Positions 39,832 through 48,839 of a stretch of 64,000 bases of DNA are shown here, piece after piece. The stretch is from IMG/VR virus record IMGVR_UViG_3300035698_018317, positions 161,285 through 225,284 of that record. The stretch is one strand, 5' to 3'. Origin of the DNA: a virus. Position 1 is the first letter of the stretch, and every line of letters starts with the position of its first letter. The notes below the pieces were generated by a model. The model did not search any database, was not told the DNA's origin, and saw only the letters and a program-made list of their open reading frames with translations. The translations under genes were made by a program, and so were the position numbers.

Positions 39832-41070
39832 TTAAACCTGCTTCAACATTTTTTCAATTTCTTCTTTATGGTCACCATATCTTTTTCGCCTATTGGAAAA
39901 TTCATTAACCCAACCCGAAAATTGTTTGGGGTATCGACGCAATCGACCTGTCCAACTATCTCTCTGAGGGGATGTTTTACCATTCCATTTAGTTTTGCCT
40001 TGTAAAAATAATTTGACTGCAAGTGAGGTTGGTTTGAAATATTTAGATTCAGTTAATGCTTTTGTGTATGAGCCAGATTTATTTGGGTTATACATCAAAG
40101 AAGCACGTAGCATAGCGGTAAAAAACGATTTCCGCATCTGTGTGCTATGCCAGAATCGAGATACTTTAATCCACATCACACCCTTGCGATTAGTTGGACC
40201 GCATTCAGAGAATTTTGTGAATTCCAATCTTCTTTCTATACGTCTAATAAATGCTGCGACATGTTTTCCTTGAGATTTTTTGTGACAAAATACAATGGAT
40301 GTCCATTTACGCCCATCCATTTTTTCCCTACAATAGGACCAATATTCCGTTTTATATTTGTGTTTCGAGGACTTCTTTTTGATAGGAATAAGCGGAGCAT
40401 AATTACCTGTTTCTGCATTGTTAAAAGAACGAAAAGATATATCCAATTTTTCCCCAAAAATAGGTATTCTTATTCTTTTTTCAGCGGACTCTGGTAATAA
40501 TCTTTTATTTATTTTAACTTTGCCAGCTTGAGAAAATACATTTACCCAACCCCCACTACTCCCTCGATAGTATGTATTACCTTCCAAAAATCGGCTTAAC
40601 GCCGTAGCGGTTTCCCTAAAATAACTTTGCGACTTTATCGCTGCATTAAAACTACCTTTATATGATTTCCCGGCTCGGAGGAAAATAGTAAAAATAGAAC
40701 GTCTCATTGCTGACCGAAGCCACCATTTAGATGGAGCTATTATCAAACCATTTGAATTCCCAGAAATACTATGAAAAACAGTTCTTTCTTTTAGTCCTAA
40801 TTTATCTTCTAATTTTTTGATGAAGGCAGCTATTTTGAAGCGAGTCTCTGAATCTGCATCATAGCTAATTAACCCAGAGCCAGTCCTTGCTTGTCGGCCC
40901 CATGCTGTTGCGAAGGTCTCTCTACAATTATGGGTATTTGACACTATGTATCGGTTTGTATTTTTTTCCGGTTTTTTAGAAACAACACCAAATTCTCCAC
41001 CTCGGTTCCATTCGCAAAATCTAACTTTCATCGGCTTGCCATCAAGTCGTTTACTTATACTCATAATCAA
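39832..41070 (-). CDS. Hypothetical protein with tandem-duplicated domain
   Basis: Up to 412 aa (an alternative ATG at 41064 is as good). Two repeats of about 100-120 aa are clear: one with AAFIKKLEDKLGLKE ... SAMRRSIFTIFLRAG ... FLEGNTYYRGS ... GGWVNVFS, the other with AAFIRRIERRLEFTK ... TQMRKSFFTAMLRAS ... FLQGKTKW ... SGWVNEFS. Strongly basic. Possibly nucleic-acid-binding. Family unknown. Confidence 0.65.
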   Translation of the reverse strand: MIMSISKRLDGKPMKVRFCEWNRGGEFGVVSKKPEKNTNRYIVSNTHNCRETFATAWGRQARTGSGLISYDADSETRFKIAAFIKKLEDKLGLKERTVFHSISGNSNGLIIAPSKWWLRSAMRRSIFTIFLRAGKSYKGSFNAAIKSQSYFRETATALSRFLEGNTYYRGSSGGWVNVFSQAGKVKINKRLLPESAEKRIRIPIFGEKLDISFRSFNNAETGNYAPLIPIKKKSSKHKYKTEYWSYCREKMDGRKWTSIVFCHKKSQGKHVAAFIRRIERRLEFTKFSECGPTNRKGVMWIKVSRFWHSTQMRKSFFTAMLRASLMYNPNKSGSYTKALTESKYFKPTSLAVKLFLQGKTKWNGKTSPQRDSWTGRLRRYPKQFSGWVNEFSNRRKRYGDHKEEIEKMLKQV

Positions 41071-41749
41071 ATTCTTTCAAAAACAAATTATTCACTTCAT
41101 CCGTTATAGAAGACTTGTAAATATCAAGGTCGAACATAAAATACTCTTCGAAGCCCTTTTTGTCAATAGCGCTAGCTATAAAGGGAGATAACAAAACATA
41201 GTAAGGTGTTATCTTACCTAAAGTTAGCCATTTAACTACCAAATATTCTTGCACTGCCGCTTGAATTTGTTCGAAACTAGGATGTCCCTCAAATTTATCG
41301 AACAAAAACTTCTTTGTACGCTTAAGTGCAGATTGAATTTGGATAAATGACGACTTTCCTCCGTCAGATTCAATTTTTTGCTGTTTCTTAACTTTATCGT
41401 ACTTCCGTTGCCATAACTTCCATCTACGCCACGCCTTATCTCCGGTCAAACATGCTGGAGTTATTAGGGCATGTACATCTCCATCGCTAATATTCGTTAA
41501 AACATGTATTTGTGCGGTCACATACAGCCTATAATCCTTGTAGTCTATCAACCCACGAGTTTCTTTAATGAGCTTGTAACAATAGCGGAATAAGAGAGAT
41601 TTACGAGGGTCGCCAGTTTGTTTGGATTTCGTGTATTGATATTTAGGAATTTCCTTTTCACACACTGAATCCCACATAATACAGAGTTTGTACGCAGAAA
41701 TCTCGTCTTGGTTCATTTTGTATTTGACTATTTGTTCCGCTGGCGACAT
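41051..41749 (-). CDS. Hypothetical protein
   Basis: 232 aa, basic, with a Trp/Arg-rich block (AWRRWKLWQRKYDKV) and a helical C-terminus. Overlaps the next gene by 20 bp. No family recognised; may be a DNA-binding or structural partner of the duplicated protein. Confidence 0.6.
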   Translation of the reverse strand: MSPAEQIVKYKMNQDEISAYKLCIMWDSVCEKEIPKYQYTKSKQTGDPRKSLLFRYCYKLIKETRGLIDYKDYRLYVTAQIHVLTNISDGDVHALITPACLTGDKAWRRWKLWQRKYDKVKKQQKIESDGGKSSFIQIQSALKRTKKFLFDKFEGHPSFEQIQAAVQEYLVVKWLTLGKITPYYVLLSPFIASAIDKKGFEEYFMFDLDIYKSSITDEVNNLFLKEFDYEYK

Positions 41750-41770
41750 TTGAACATGATACCATAAAGT

Positions 41771-42292
41771 CTAGTGTAAACCTAGCTTTTTCATTGTTAA
41801 CTCGGCGACAAGCTCTTTAGCTTCTACCATTGTTCGGATTATTCGTGTTGGAAGTCTATGTTGGATAGGGACTTCACCTTCTCGTAGAATATTGATAATC
41901 ATCAATGGTACGTTACTATCGAATATTACAAGGTCAAGAGTATCAAAACCAGAATAAATTTCACCTCTAATATCAGAAATCGGTTTTAAAGAAGAGTGGA
42001 GGAATGATTGGATTTCGAATTTAGAATCTTGTTCAGGGTATTTTATAGAAAACTCACCGGACAGCTTTGGTGGTTGATATAAGACATCATCAGAAACTAC
42101 AGGTATTGAGTTCCTTTCGGCTAGCGCTAGAAGTTTGGAATCTATCGTAGTGCCAACTAATTTCTTTTTCCATTTTTTGTATGGAGGCCAACCAACGCCT
42201 ATGAGCATTAATGTGTTTCTACTGTATCCACCAGATGGTGTTCTTAGACTCTCAAGAATTGCTTGAGTGAGAGTTATTTGTGGCATTTTCAA
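41771..42292 (-). CDS. Hypothetical protein
   Basis: 173 aa. Starts with a helix (TLTQAILESLRTPSG), has a loop GVGWPPYKKWKKKLVG, and a beta-rich C-terminus (TLDLVIFDSNVPLMI). No domain recognised. Just before a long intergenic stretch. Confidence 0.6.
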   Translation of the reverse strand: MKMPQITLTQAILESLRTPSGGYSRNTLMLIGVGWPPYKKWKKKLVGTTIDSKLLALAERNSIPVVSDDVLYQPPKLSGEFSIKYPEQDSKFEIQSFLHSSLKPISDIRGEIYSGFDTLDLVIFDSNVPLMIINILREGEVPIQHRLPTRIIRTMVEAKELVAELTMKKLGLH

Positions 42293-42737
42293 TTCCTCTA
42301 GTATTTACTTATATCTACTTAGTACTTATTAATTTGAGTATGATTAAATCCCCGGAGACTCCCCTTGTATCCTCGCTTTAAACGAAGAAATAACAAGAGG
42401 GGAATCTTCGGAATAAGTTTCTCTTTATCCCTTTTTACTCGATGTTTATTTTTTTTAGACGAATAAACTATACAAGTGGCCTTGTATCTCCCACGTCTAT
42501 ACCACAAAATGTTATGCAATGTGTCGGGGAGTCAATCTTATCCCATTGCTTTGTGATTTAGTTGTTAGTAATGATTAGTGGGAGTTAGTAGGTATGTTCT
42601 GGAGTCTTTCATCTTTTGCATACCCAGTTAGTTAATTAGTTAATTAGTGTTAGAGAAGTTATATCAAAAACAGTAGAGTATTTCAAGCGCTTTTTTTTGC
42701 GCTTTCTTAATTTACTTGAAAATTAATTTCTTAGCGT
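42293..42737. other. Intergenic region with inverted and low-complexity repeats
   Basis: No convincing gene. It holds an imperfect inverted repeat (CCCCTTGT ... ACAAGAGGGG, about 42362-42402), a TAGTTAATTAGTTAATTAG direct repeat (about 42628-42650) and a hairpin AAGCGC/GCGCTT with a T-rich loop (42684-42706). A minus-strand frame (42319-42519) starts at TTG without a ribosome-binding site and was not accepted. Confidence 0.45.
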
Positions 42738-42743
42738 TATTAT
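42716..42743 (+). promoter_or_regulatory. Promoter giving a leaderless mRNA
   Basis: TTGAAA (42716-42721), 16-nt spacer, TATTAT (42738-42743); ATG at 42750. Confidence 0.6.
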
Positions 42744-42749
42744 AAGTTC

Positions 42750-43388
42750 ATGGAAATTGAAAGAAAAGGCAGAATCATCTATGTTTCCTGTGATTCAAGG
42801 TATGAAGTTACTTCTACATTTATGAGATTACAAGAGTTTCATGAGTCTCCTTCTAAAAAGATACGAGGTAAATATTTTACTTTAGAACAATTCATGGATG
42901 AGTATGCGAACATGATGGGCAATTTTACTTATTGTTCTGATTGGTCTGGTTTTAATGTACCCGGAAAAGTATATTATAAATTTATAAATATGTTTTCTTC
43001 GGATTTGCTTAAAAAAGAAGAAAAGATGATGGACCTTATAGAAAAGGCCACATTTGGCCTTGATGACACAGAAGATGATTTTTATATAATAGGTACATGG
43101 GATGATGAAGATATCATTCATGAAGAAGCACATGCGTTTTTTGCTCTTTCTCCGGTATACCGTAAAACAATGGAGAAATTGGTGAATGATTATAAAAGAA
43201 AAAATGAAGTAGGAAAGTGGATACGGGATATGGGATATGACAAAAGTGTTGTTGTAGACGAAACACAGGCATACTTAGCGACATCAGATGATGAATACCT
43301 TTTAGAATCTGGTTTTAAGAAGAGTTGGTGTGTACCCAAAGCATTTTCTAATTATTTTAATGAATTTAAGGAACAATATGAAACCTAG
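42750..43388 (+). CDS. Putative HExxH metallopeptidase-like protein
   Basis: 212 aa. IIHEEAHAFF (HEEAH) is a zinc-binding HExxH motif, and a downstream DETQAYL could supply the third ligand (gluzincin-like). Otherwise helical; no signal peptide, so cytosolic. A phage function is not known. Overlaps the RNase H gene start by 11 bp. Confidence 0.6.
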   Translation: MEIERKGRIIYVSCDSRYEVTSTFMRLQEFHESPSKKIRGKYFTLEQFMDEYANMMGNFTYCSDWSGFNVPGKVYYKFINMFSSDLLKKEEKMMDLIEKATFGLDDTEDDFYIIGTWDDEDIIHEEAHAFFALSPVYRKTMEKLVNDYKRKNEVGKWIRDMGYDKSVVVDETQAYLATSDDEYLLESGFKKSWCVPKAFSNYFNEFKEQYET

Positions 43389-43869
43389 AGTTAAAATTTA
43401 TACAGATGGCTCATGTCCCATTCCAAATGGTCCCGGTGGATGGGCTTATATCATGCGAATCACTGGGTCCGAAGGGTTTGAGAAAAAGAAGGCTGGAGGG
43501 GAACGCAGCACTACAAATAACAGAATGGAATTAATGGGGCCAATAAAAGCCTTAGAAGACTTGTCTTTTGTGGGGAAATCGCTTAATATCATTCTAACAT
43601 CTGACAGCCAGTATGTGACTAAGGGTATATCTGAGTGGTTGCCTAAATGGGTGCGTGCTGGTTGGAAGAAGAGAAACTTCAAAACTAAAGAAGTAGAAGA
43701 CGTTGCTAATAAGGATTTATGGAAAAGATTGTATGCTCTGATATCGAAACATGATATTGAAACATGTTGGGTTAGAGGTCACAATGGTCATACAGAGAAC
43801 GAAGAATGTGACGTTATGGCTGGAAATGAGACAAAGAGAGTTATAGCTGAAATCAGAAGCGAAAAATAG
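43378..43869 (+). CDS. rnhA: Ribonuclease HI
   Basis: 163 aa from the ATG at 43378. The four-acid active site is present: DGSCPIPN (Asp), NRMELMGPI (Glu), TSDSQYV (Asp) and ECDVMAGNE (Asp). Removes RNA primers from lagging-strand fragments. Ends 10 bp before the next gene. Confidence 0.92.
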   Translation: MKPRVKIYTDGSCPIPNGPGGWAYIMRITGSEGFEKKKAGGERSTTNNRMELMGPIKALEDLSFVGKSLNIILTSDSQYVTKGISEWLPKWVRAGWKKRNFKTKEVEDVANKDLWKRLYALISKHDIETCWVRGHNGHTENEECDVMAGNETKRVIAEIRSEK

Positions 43870-43879
43870 GTTTTTCAAG

Positions 43880-44524
43880 ATGGGCAAAAACAAGCACAAA
43901 AAGAAAAAGAAAAATAAACCAGTTATCATAGTCACTTATCCAAATACAGTGGCACAGTGCATTGATGACAAGTTGAAATTTCGCAAAGATACTATTAATG
44001 CTATTAATGAGTTTAGAACCTTTCGTCCTTGGAAGGGGACTTTGTGGCAGAGAAAGAATAAGATTGTATATTTACATCTTCATTTGTGTGAAATATATGG
44101 CAACGAGGTTGGTATAACATTTAATCCTTCATTAAAGTCGAGCGTGTACATTCCCGATGAAAACATAATTGTACTAAGGGATTGTTCTGTGGTTACATTT
44201 TTACACGAGTTTGCTCATTCTTTAGGGAAGGATGAAAACGATGCTTGTCGTTGGAGTTTAAATCTGTTCAAAAGATGTTTCCCTAAAGCTTTTGCAAACA
44301 ATAAACAAATGGGGCATATGTTGGTTAGAAAGAAAAATAAACCAAAAAAGGCTCGGAAGGGCACGGTTGTTGACACCACTATCCAAACTACCCCCAAAAC
44401 TACTCAGATTTTTGAAAACATTAAAAAAACCCAAGTTTTTGAAGACATTAAAAACTCTGAACTTTTTGGAGATGTGGTAGAGGCCGCTAAAGCTCTCGTT
44501 AGAAAAGCTAAAGCTCTTAAATAG
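43880..44524 (+). CDS. Second HExxH-type protein with basic ends
   Basis: 214 aa. An extremely basic N-terminus (GKNKHKKKKKNK) precedes a small metal-protease-like core with LHEFAHSLGKDENDA (HEFAH). A Lys/Thr-rich linker and a helical tail follow (EDIKNSELFGDVV). The motif context (H-E-x-A-H-S-L-G) resembles SprT/ImmA-type domains. Catalysis unproven. Confidence 0.6.
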   Translation: MGKNKHKKKKKNKPVIIVTYPNTVAQCIDDKLKFRKDTINAINEFRTFRPWKGTLWQRKNKIVYLHLHLCEIYGNEVGITFNPSLKSSVYIPDENIIVLRDCSVVTFLHEFAHSLGKDENDACRWSLNLFKRCFPKAFANNKQMGHMLVRKKNKPKKARKGTVVDTTIQTTPKTTQIFENIKKTQVFEDIKNSELFGDVVEAAKALVRKAKALK

Positions 44525-44549
44525 ATTTATTTTCAATTTTTACAAGGGG

Positions 44550-44578
44550 TTGTTTCTTCATCTTGATTTTGTTATAAT
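44550..44578 (+). promoter_or_regulatory. Sigma70-like promoter giving a leaderless mRNA
   Basis: TTGTTT (44550-44555), 17-nt spacer, TATAAT (44573-44578). The polymerase ATG is at 44585, so transcription should begin at the start codon. Confidence 0.75.
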
Positions 44579-44584
44579 TTTTGT

Positions 44585-45892
44585 ATGTTCGAATTTGAAT
44601 CCGCTTTAAATAAAATTTGGGGCCAAACGCTCTTTGCTGAGTTCCAACCAGATGTCGGAGATTTCACAGGTGATAAACCTACATATCTCAATATACATTC
44701 GGATACTCTTAATTTGCGGATTCCATTTCCATCTGACCCTAAAAGGCTTAAGAAGCGTCGAGCACAAATCTTAACTTATATTTCTGGCAAAGATAAGCCA
44801 AATGTAATTATTGGGTGGAATCTTAAAGAATTATTCAGTTACATACTGGGAAAAACAACAGTCCCGCTTCAACTCAATTCTAAAATATATGATTTAAAGA
44901 TTCTGGAATGGTATTTGGGAATTGAAAAGAGTGTTCCAACATCCTTAAAAGAAGCACAAAATAGACTTGCTAAAGTAGTACAACATTCTTCTTGGGAAAA
45001 GCTTCAAAAAGTGTACGAAGGTATATATATACCTTTGATAACACGAGTCGTCCCGGCTATGGAGACTATCGGTGTTAACCACCGGGGACTCAAAAAACGG
45101 CTTCATAGTCATTATGAAATAAACGGCCAAGTCAATGGCCGAATGAAATGTTCAAAAATTCTTCAAGATGGTTTCAATCCACATTCAATAGGTCTTGAAG
45201 ATAGACGAGCGTTACGAGCGGTAGGTTTTGACCGAACGTTTATGTATTTGGATTATAAGCACATGGAGGTTTCAGTTCTCCAATGGTTGAGTGGCGATGA
45301 TGTTTTGGGAAATATATTAGATTCGGGGAAAGATATTTATGAGGCAGTATGGACTATTCTTACAACATTAGAAAGCACACCTAAGTTTCGTGAAAAATGT
45401 AAAGGATTGTTTCTTCCCGTAGTTTATGGACAAGGTGTTGCTTCTGTGGCTAAAGCTAGTCAAATACCAGAAGAAACAGCAAGAAGATTGGTGAGCAGAA
45501 TCTATAATCGTTTACCAATGGCAATGAATTGGGTTCAAGGACAACAAAATTTATTAATAGACGGAATAGGAACTGATGTACACGGAAGATGTAGAGAATT
45601 TGACCAAGCGTATAAGGTGCGGAATTTTATTGTCCAATCCCCCGCAGCATTGTTATGTTTGCACAAGCTGGTCGAACTGTATGACGCAATGAAAGGATTG
45701 GCACAGGTTGCCTTTCATATTCATGATGGTTATGTTTTATATGTGCCGAAAGAAGATAGCATGAAAGTAGCAAAACGAGCTAAAGAAGTTTTGGAATCAG
45801 AGGACAGCTTTTTCCAAGGTCTGAGGTTAAAGGTTTCATGCAAAATAGGTGATAATTTAGACGAATTAAAAGAAATGAGGATAGATGAATGA
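44585..45892 (+). CDS. Compact family-A DNA polymerase
   Basis: 435 aa. Motif A: YLDYKHMEVSVLQWLSGD (Asp223). O-helix motif B: Arg269, Lys273 and Tyr281-Gly282 in R-x3-K-x7-YG spacing. Motif C: HIHDGY (His380-Asp381), with Gly where most polymerases have Glu. The first 120 residues look like a shrunken 3'-5' exonuclease (IIGWNLKELFSYI, DLKILEWYL) lacking key acids. It is half the usual size. Role may be repair or main replication. Confidence 0.85.
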   Translation: MFEFESALNKIWGQTLFAEFQPDVGDFTGDKPTYLNIHSDTLNLRIPFPSDPKRLKKRRAQILTYISGKDKPNVIIGWNLKELFSYILGKTTVPLQLNSKIYDLKILEWYLGIEKSVPTSLKEAQNRLAKVVQHSSWEKLQKVYEGIYIPLITRVVPAMETIGVNHRGLKKRLHSHYEINGQVNGRMKCSKILQDGFNPHSIGLEDRRALRAVGFDRTFMYLDYKHMEVSVLQWLSGDDVLGNILDSGKDIYEAVWTILTTLESTPKFREKCKGLFLPVVYGQGVASVAKASQIPEETARRLVSRIYNRLPMAMNWVQGQQNLLIDGIGTDVHGRCREFDQAYKVRNFIVQSPAALLCLHKLVELYDAMKGLAQVAFHIHDGYVLYVPKEDSMKVAKRAKEVLESEDSFFQGLRLKVSCKIGDNLDELKEMRIDE

Positions 45893-46448
45893 AATATGTA
45901 AATCCTTCCCAATAGGAGAAGAAGAGTATGCGTCGTTGCACAAAAAGTTCGGTGATTTGAATCATTATATTGCTTGGCAACTCTATAAAAAGAATAGCAG
46001 GAATAATCACACGGATGAACAGGAGGACATCGCTCAGGAATTAACAATAGCGTTAATCAGAGCGGGTTCATATTACAAAAGACAAATTTATATTGAGACA
46101 TCCCTTGATTTATGTGCCAAATTTGTAAAAGATAAATTTTTGAATTTAATTGTTTTAGAATTAAAAAATCTTTGGGACAATAAGACACGTCATGGTGCCA
46201 GTCGTCAGAAATTTGGCCCATATCAAGAAAAGATTCTGAATAAAATTCTCAGGAAGGTGGTCCCACAGAATAAAAGACCATCTAAAAAAGCTCCCTTGGA
46301 GATTGATGGGAAATTTACCACATATTGTAAAGCAATTACGTGGAATGCTCAAAAATCTATGGGGAAAAAGATAACAAGGGAAAAAGGGATTAGAGCCTCC
46401 ATGGTTTCTCTCTCAGAGTTTGATTATTTAGGTTCTTCAAAATTGTAA
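45885..46448 (+). CDS. Putative sigma-factor-like protein
   Basis: 187 aa; the ATG overlaps the polymerase stop by 8 bp. The region DEQEDIAQELTIALIRAGSYYKRQ resembles sigma region 2 (DLxQExxxAL), and a basic C-terminal half could act as region 4. A late-transcription factor akin in role to T4 gp55 is possible. The resemblance is weak. Confidence 0.45.
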   Translation: MNEICKSFPIGEEEYASLHKKFGDLNHYIAWQLYKKNSRNNHTDEQEDIAQELTIALIRAGSYYKRQIYIETSLDLCAKFVKDKFLNLIVLELKNLWDNKTRHGASRQKFGPYQEKILNKILRKVVPQNKRPSKKAPLEIDGKFTTYCKAITWNAQKSMGKKITREKGIRASMVSLSEFDYLGSSKL

Positions 46449-46477
46449 TTGATTATTTAATTATAATAAGGTAAAAT
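46449..46477 (+). promoter_or_regulatory. Promoter giving a leaderless mRNA
   Basis: TTGATT (46449-46454), 17-nt spacer, TAAAAT (46472-46477); helicase ATG at 46484. A TATAAT also lies at 46462-46467. Confidence 0.6.
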
Positions 46478-46483
46478 AATAGC

Positions 46484-48079
46484 ATGACAAACGAATTCCC
46501 GATAGATTTAACAAAAGAAGAGGCTGAAGAATTAGCCAAGCTGGTCCCCGTAGGTGCAGCAGATGAAGCTAATTCTTATAAATGGGATGAAGATTTCCAG
46601 AGAGAATTATTAGGTCTTCTTTTACATGACCGATATTTCTTATTGGAAAGTTTAGCAATTATAAAACCTAATTATTTTGTGAATGAAACTCATCGTCATA
46701 TTTGCGACATTCTTTTTAAGCATTTCGACAAGTATAAAACGCTTCCTAGTAGAGTTCAAATGACGAATGAGCTTAGTGTGTTACTTGAAGGAAAGGCTGA
46801 TGAGGTTAAAGTCCTTCATATTGGGGAATATAATGAAATTATTTTAGATTATCTTCCCGGCATGGAGTCGAGAGATTACTATCGAGATAAGATTGTTAAT
46901 TTCGCAAAAACTCAATCTTTAAAACAGGCGTTCCATCAATGTTTACAAGCTATCAAAGAAGACCCTGAATCGGAAAAGACATGGGAGATTGTTCATGAAG
47001 TTCTTAGAGATGCGTTAACAGTTGAACATAATTTTGACCTTGGTTTAGATTATTTCCAAACGATAGAAGCACGTTACGAAAGAATGAATAATGAAATAGA
47101 AATAGGCGACCGATTTACGTCTGGTTTCCATGCTATAGATACAGCTTTAGCTGGCGAAGGTTTGAAGCGTGGAGAAATTGGTTCTTGGGTAGGATTAAGT
47201 GGAACTGGCAAATCTTTGGCTTTAAAAGTGGCTTCGATTGCCAACATCACTAATGGTAAAAAGGTATTATATATTTCGCTCGAAATAGACCAAGACGGAG
47301 TAGCAGAAAGGTTTGATGCCGAATTCGCCAGTATGATGGAAAATCCCGATGTGTTGGAAGCAGATAAGATTACGATAAAAAATCTGCTTGAGAAAAAACA
47401 GCTTGTTTTTGATTTTATTAAAGAATACAAAGATGAAAATGTTTGTAAAGACGACCAATTATTGGTTATTAAGCAGTTCCCCGGTGGCCAGATGGATATG
47501 GCTGCGTTTCGTGCATATCACTCACAATTAGCATTGCGTGGTTTCCATCCTGATTTAGTCGTGATTGATTACATTGGGGAAATGAAAGATTATGCTGGAA
47601 TACCCACTCATGAATCTCGATATAGAATGACAAGAGATTTAAGAGGATTTGCTGTAGAACAAAATGTTTTAGTTTTAACAGCAATGCAGCCGAATCGTTC
47701 TGCCAAGGAAGTTATCAGAAGTGGAGAATTAATTGATGATGAAAATCTTGGTGATTCTTATGCACAAATAAAACCACTTGATGCTATGTGGACTATAAAC
47801 CAATTGCAGGAAGAAAAAGATTGTGGTCTTGCTCGAATATATGTGGCCAAACATAGGTCGGGAAAGAGTAGGTTCTCTTTCCATGTTACGTTTAATTATG
47901 AAACATTAGCAATTAGACAAATTAGTTATGAGCAGTATTCTGAGACGTTGAAGGAATATCGTAATACCAAAGAAAAAACTACAACAGATACGATGAAAGA
48001 TGTAATTAAAGACCGTGAAGTAAGAGGCATTATAGATGGAAATCAGAGGGAAGCTAACTTTAGAATGGAAAGAGGATAA
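46484..48079 (+). CDS. Replicative DNA helicase (DnaB/gp41-like)
   Basis: 531 aa. N-terminal DnaB-type domain (ELLGLLLHDRYFLLE ... ETHRHICDILFKHF). RecA-like core with Walker A GLSGTGKS (237-244), Walker B LVVIDYIGEM and the AMQPNRSA sensor region. Unwinds DNA 5' to 3' ahead of the polymerase. Followed 2 bp later by the UvsY-like gene. Confidence 0.92.
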   Translation: MTNEFPIDLTKEEAEELAKLVPVGAADEANSYKWDEDFQRELLGLLLHDRYFLLESLAIIKPNYFVNETHRHICDILFKHFDKYKTLPSRVQMTNELSVLLEGKADEVKVLHIGEYNEIILDYLPGMESRDYYRDKIVNFAKTQSLKQAFHQCLQAIKEDPESEKTWEIVHEVLRDALTVEHNFDLGLDYFQTIEARYERMNNEIEIGDRFTSGFHAIDTALAGEGLKRGEIGSWVGLSGTGKSLALKVASIANITNGKKVLYISLEIDQDGVAERFDAEFASMMENPDVLEADKITIKNLLEKKQLVFDFIKEYKDENVCKDDQLLVIKQFPGGQMDMAAFRAYHSQLALRGFHPDLVVIDYIGEMKDYAGIPTHESRYRMTRDLRGFAVEQNVLVLTAMQPNRSAKEVIRSGELIDDENLGDSYAQIKPLDAMWTINQLQEEKDCGLARIYVAKHRSGKSRFSFHVTFNYETLAIRQISYEQYSETLKEYRNTKEKTTTDTMKDVIKDREVRGIIDGNQREANFRMERG

Positions 48080-48081
48080 AC

Positions 48082-48597
48082 ATGGCAACATTAGATGAAA
48101 TTTTAGACGGAGTAAGAACAATAAAAGTAGCTGGTCAGGATATAGTTATAGACCCTAAGAAGCTTACGTTTTCAGAAGTAACTCTTACCAAATATACAGA
48201 AGAAGAAGGTGTGTGGTATAACTATTTCGGCCAACGGCTTGCAGACGCAGATGCAGAATGGCAGCTTTTTTCCTCTAAGCATGACAATCTGAGTGCGGAA
48301 AAATTTGTTCAATTTAAATCAGAAGGTGGTTCAGATAAATATAATGAAGCACGAGTAAAAAGTGATTGTGACGTACAAGCTGCCAAGGAAAGCGAAATCG
48401 CTGCTCGACATAAAGTAAAGGTGTTACAAGGTCATTTGCGTGCATGGGATAAATGCCATGAAAACGCACAGAGTAGAGGGCATATGCTTCGAAAAGAAAT
48501 TGACAAGTTGAATCGTGATACCTTTGCGAAGCATCAGATGGATGGTGGTATGGAAGAAGAAGTAGATAAGATTATAGCTTCTTCAAAAGATGATTAA
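48082..48597 (+). CDS. UvsY-like recombination mediator
   Basis: 171 aa, helical and highly charged. The pattern resembles T4 UvsY: a beta/helical start (IVIDPKKLTFSEVTLTKYTEEE), a Trp/Tyr segment (WYNYFGQRL), and a long C-terminal helical part ending in RKEIDKLNRDTF. Lies between the helicase and gp32/UvsX genes, as expected for a mediator that loads UvsX on SSB-coated DNA. No sharp catalytic motif to confirm it. Confidence 0.6.
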   Translation: MATLDEILDGVRTIKVAGQDIVIDPKKLTFSEVTLTKYTEEEGVWYNYFGQRLADADAEWQLFSSKHDNLSAEKFVQFKSEGGSDKYNEARVKSDCDVQAAKESEIAARHKVKVLQGHLRAWDKCHENAQSRGHMLRKEIDKLNRDTFAKHQMDGGMEEEVDKIIASSKDD

Positions 48598-48599
48598 AA

Positions 48600-48838
48600 A
48601 TTATAATATGAAGGGTATATAATATGCCTTAGTTAGTTTCGTCTTCAGCTTTGACAAGGAGGGCGAATGTACTTGTTCGTGTGGATAGTACATCGTTTTG
48701 TCGGGGCAGTGAGGAGCCAACACGAGAACTGATGCCTCTGCGTAGAGTCACAGTTCAGCAGAATCACAAAGAGATAAACAAAATCTCAGGCTAAGGTAGG
48801 GGGTTCAAAAGATTGTTTCTTTTGGGTTCCCTTTTTTT
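48600..48838 (+). ncRNA. Candidate structured RNA or regulatory leader
   Basis: About 200 nt with two TATAAT boxes at its start (48602-48607, 48618-48623) and a 14-bp G-U-containing terminator stem (GGGGGTTCAAAAGA / TCTTTTGGGTTCCC) followed by eight T. Internally a hairpin CGAATGTAC/GTACATCG and a GGGGCA/TGCCTC stem. The T-run abuts the ATG at 48840, which has no ribosome-binding site. It may be a stand-alone RNA or a switch on that gene. Confidence 0.6.
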
Positions 48839-48839
48839 T

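Noticed and set aside
42319-42519. 66-aa Lys/Arg-rich minus-strand frame
   Set aside because: TTG start without ribosome-binding site in a repeat-rich intergenic region.
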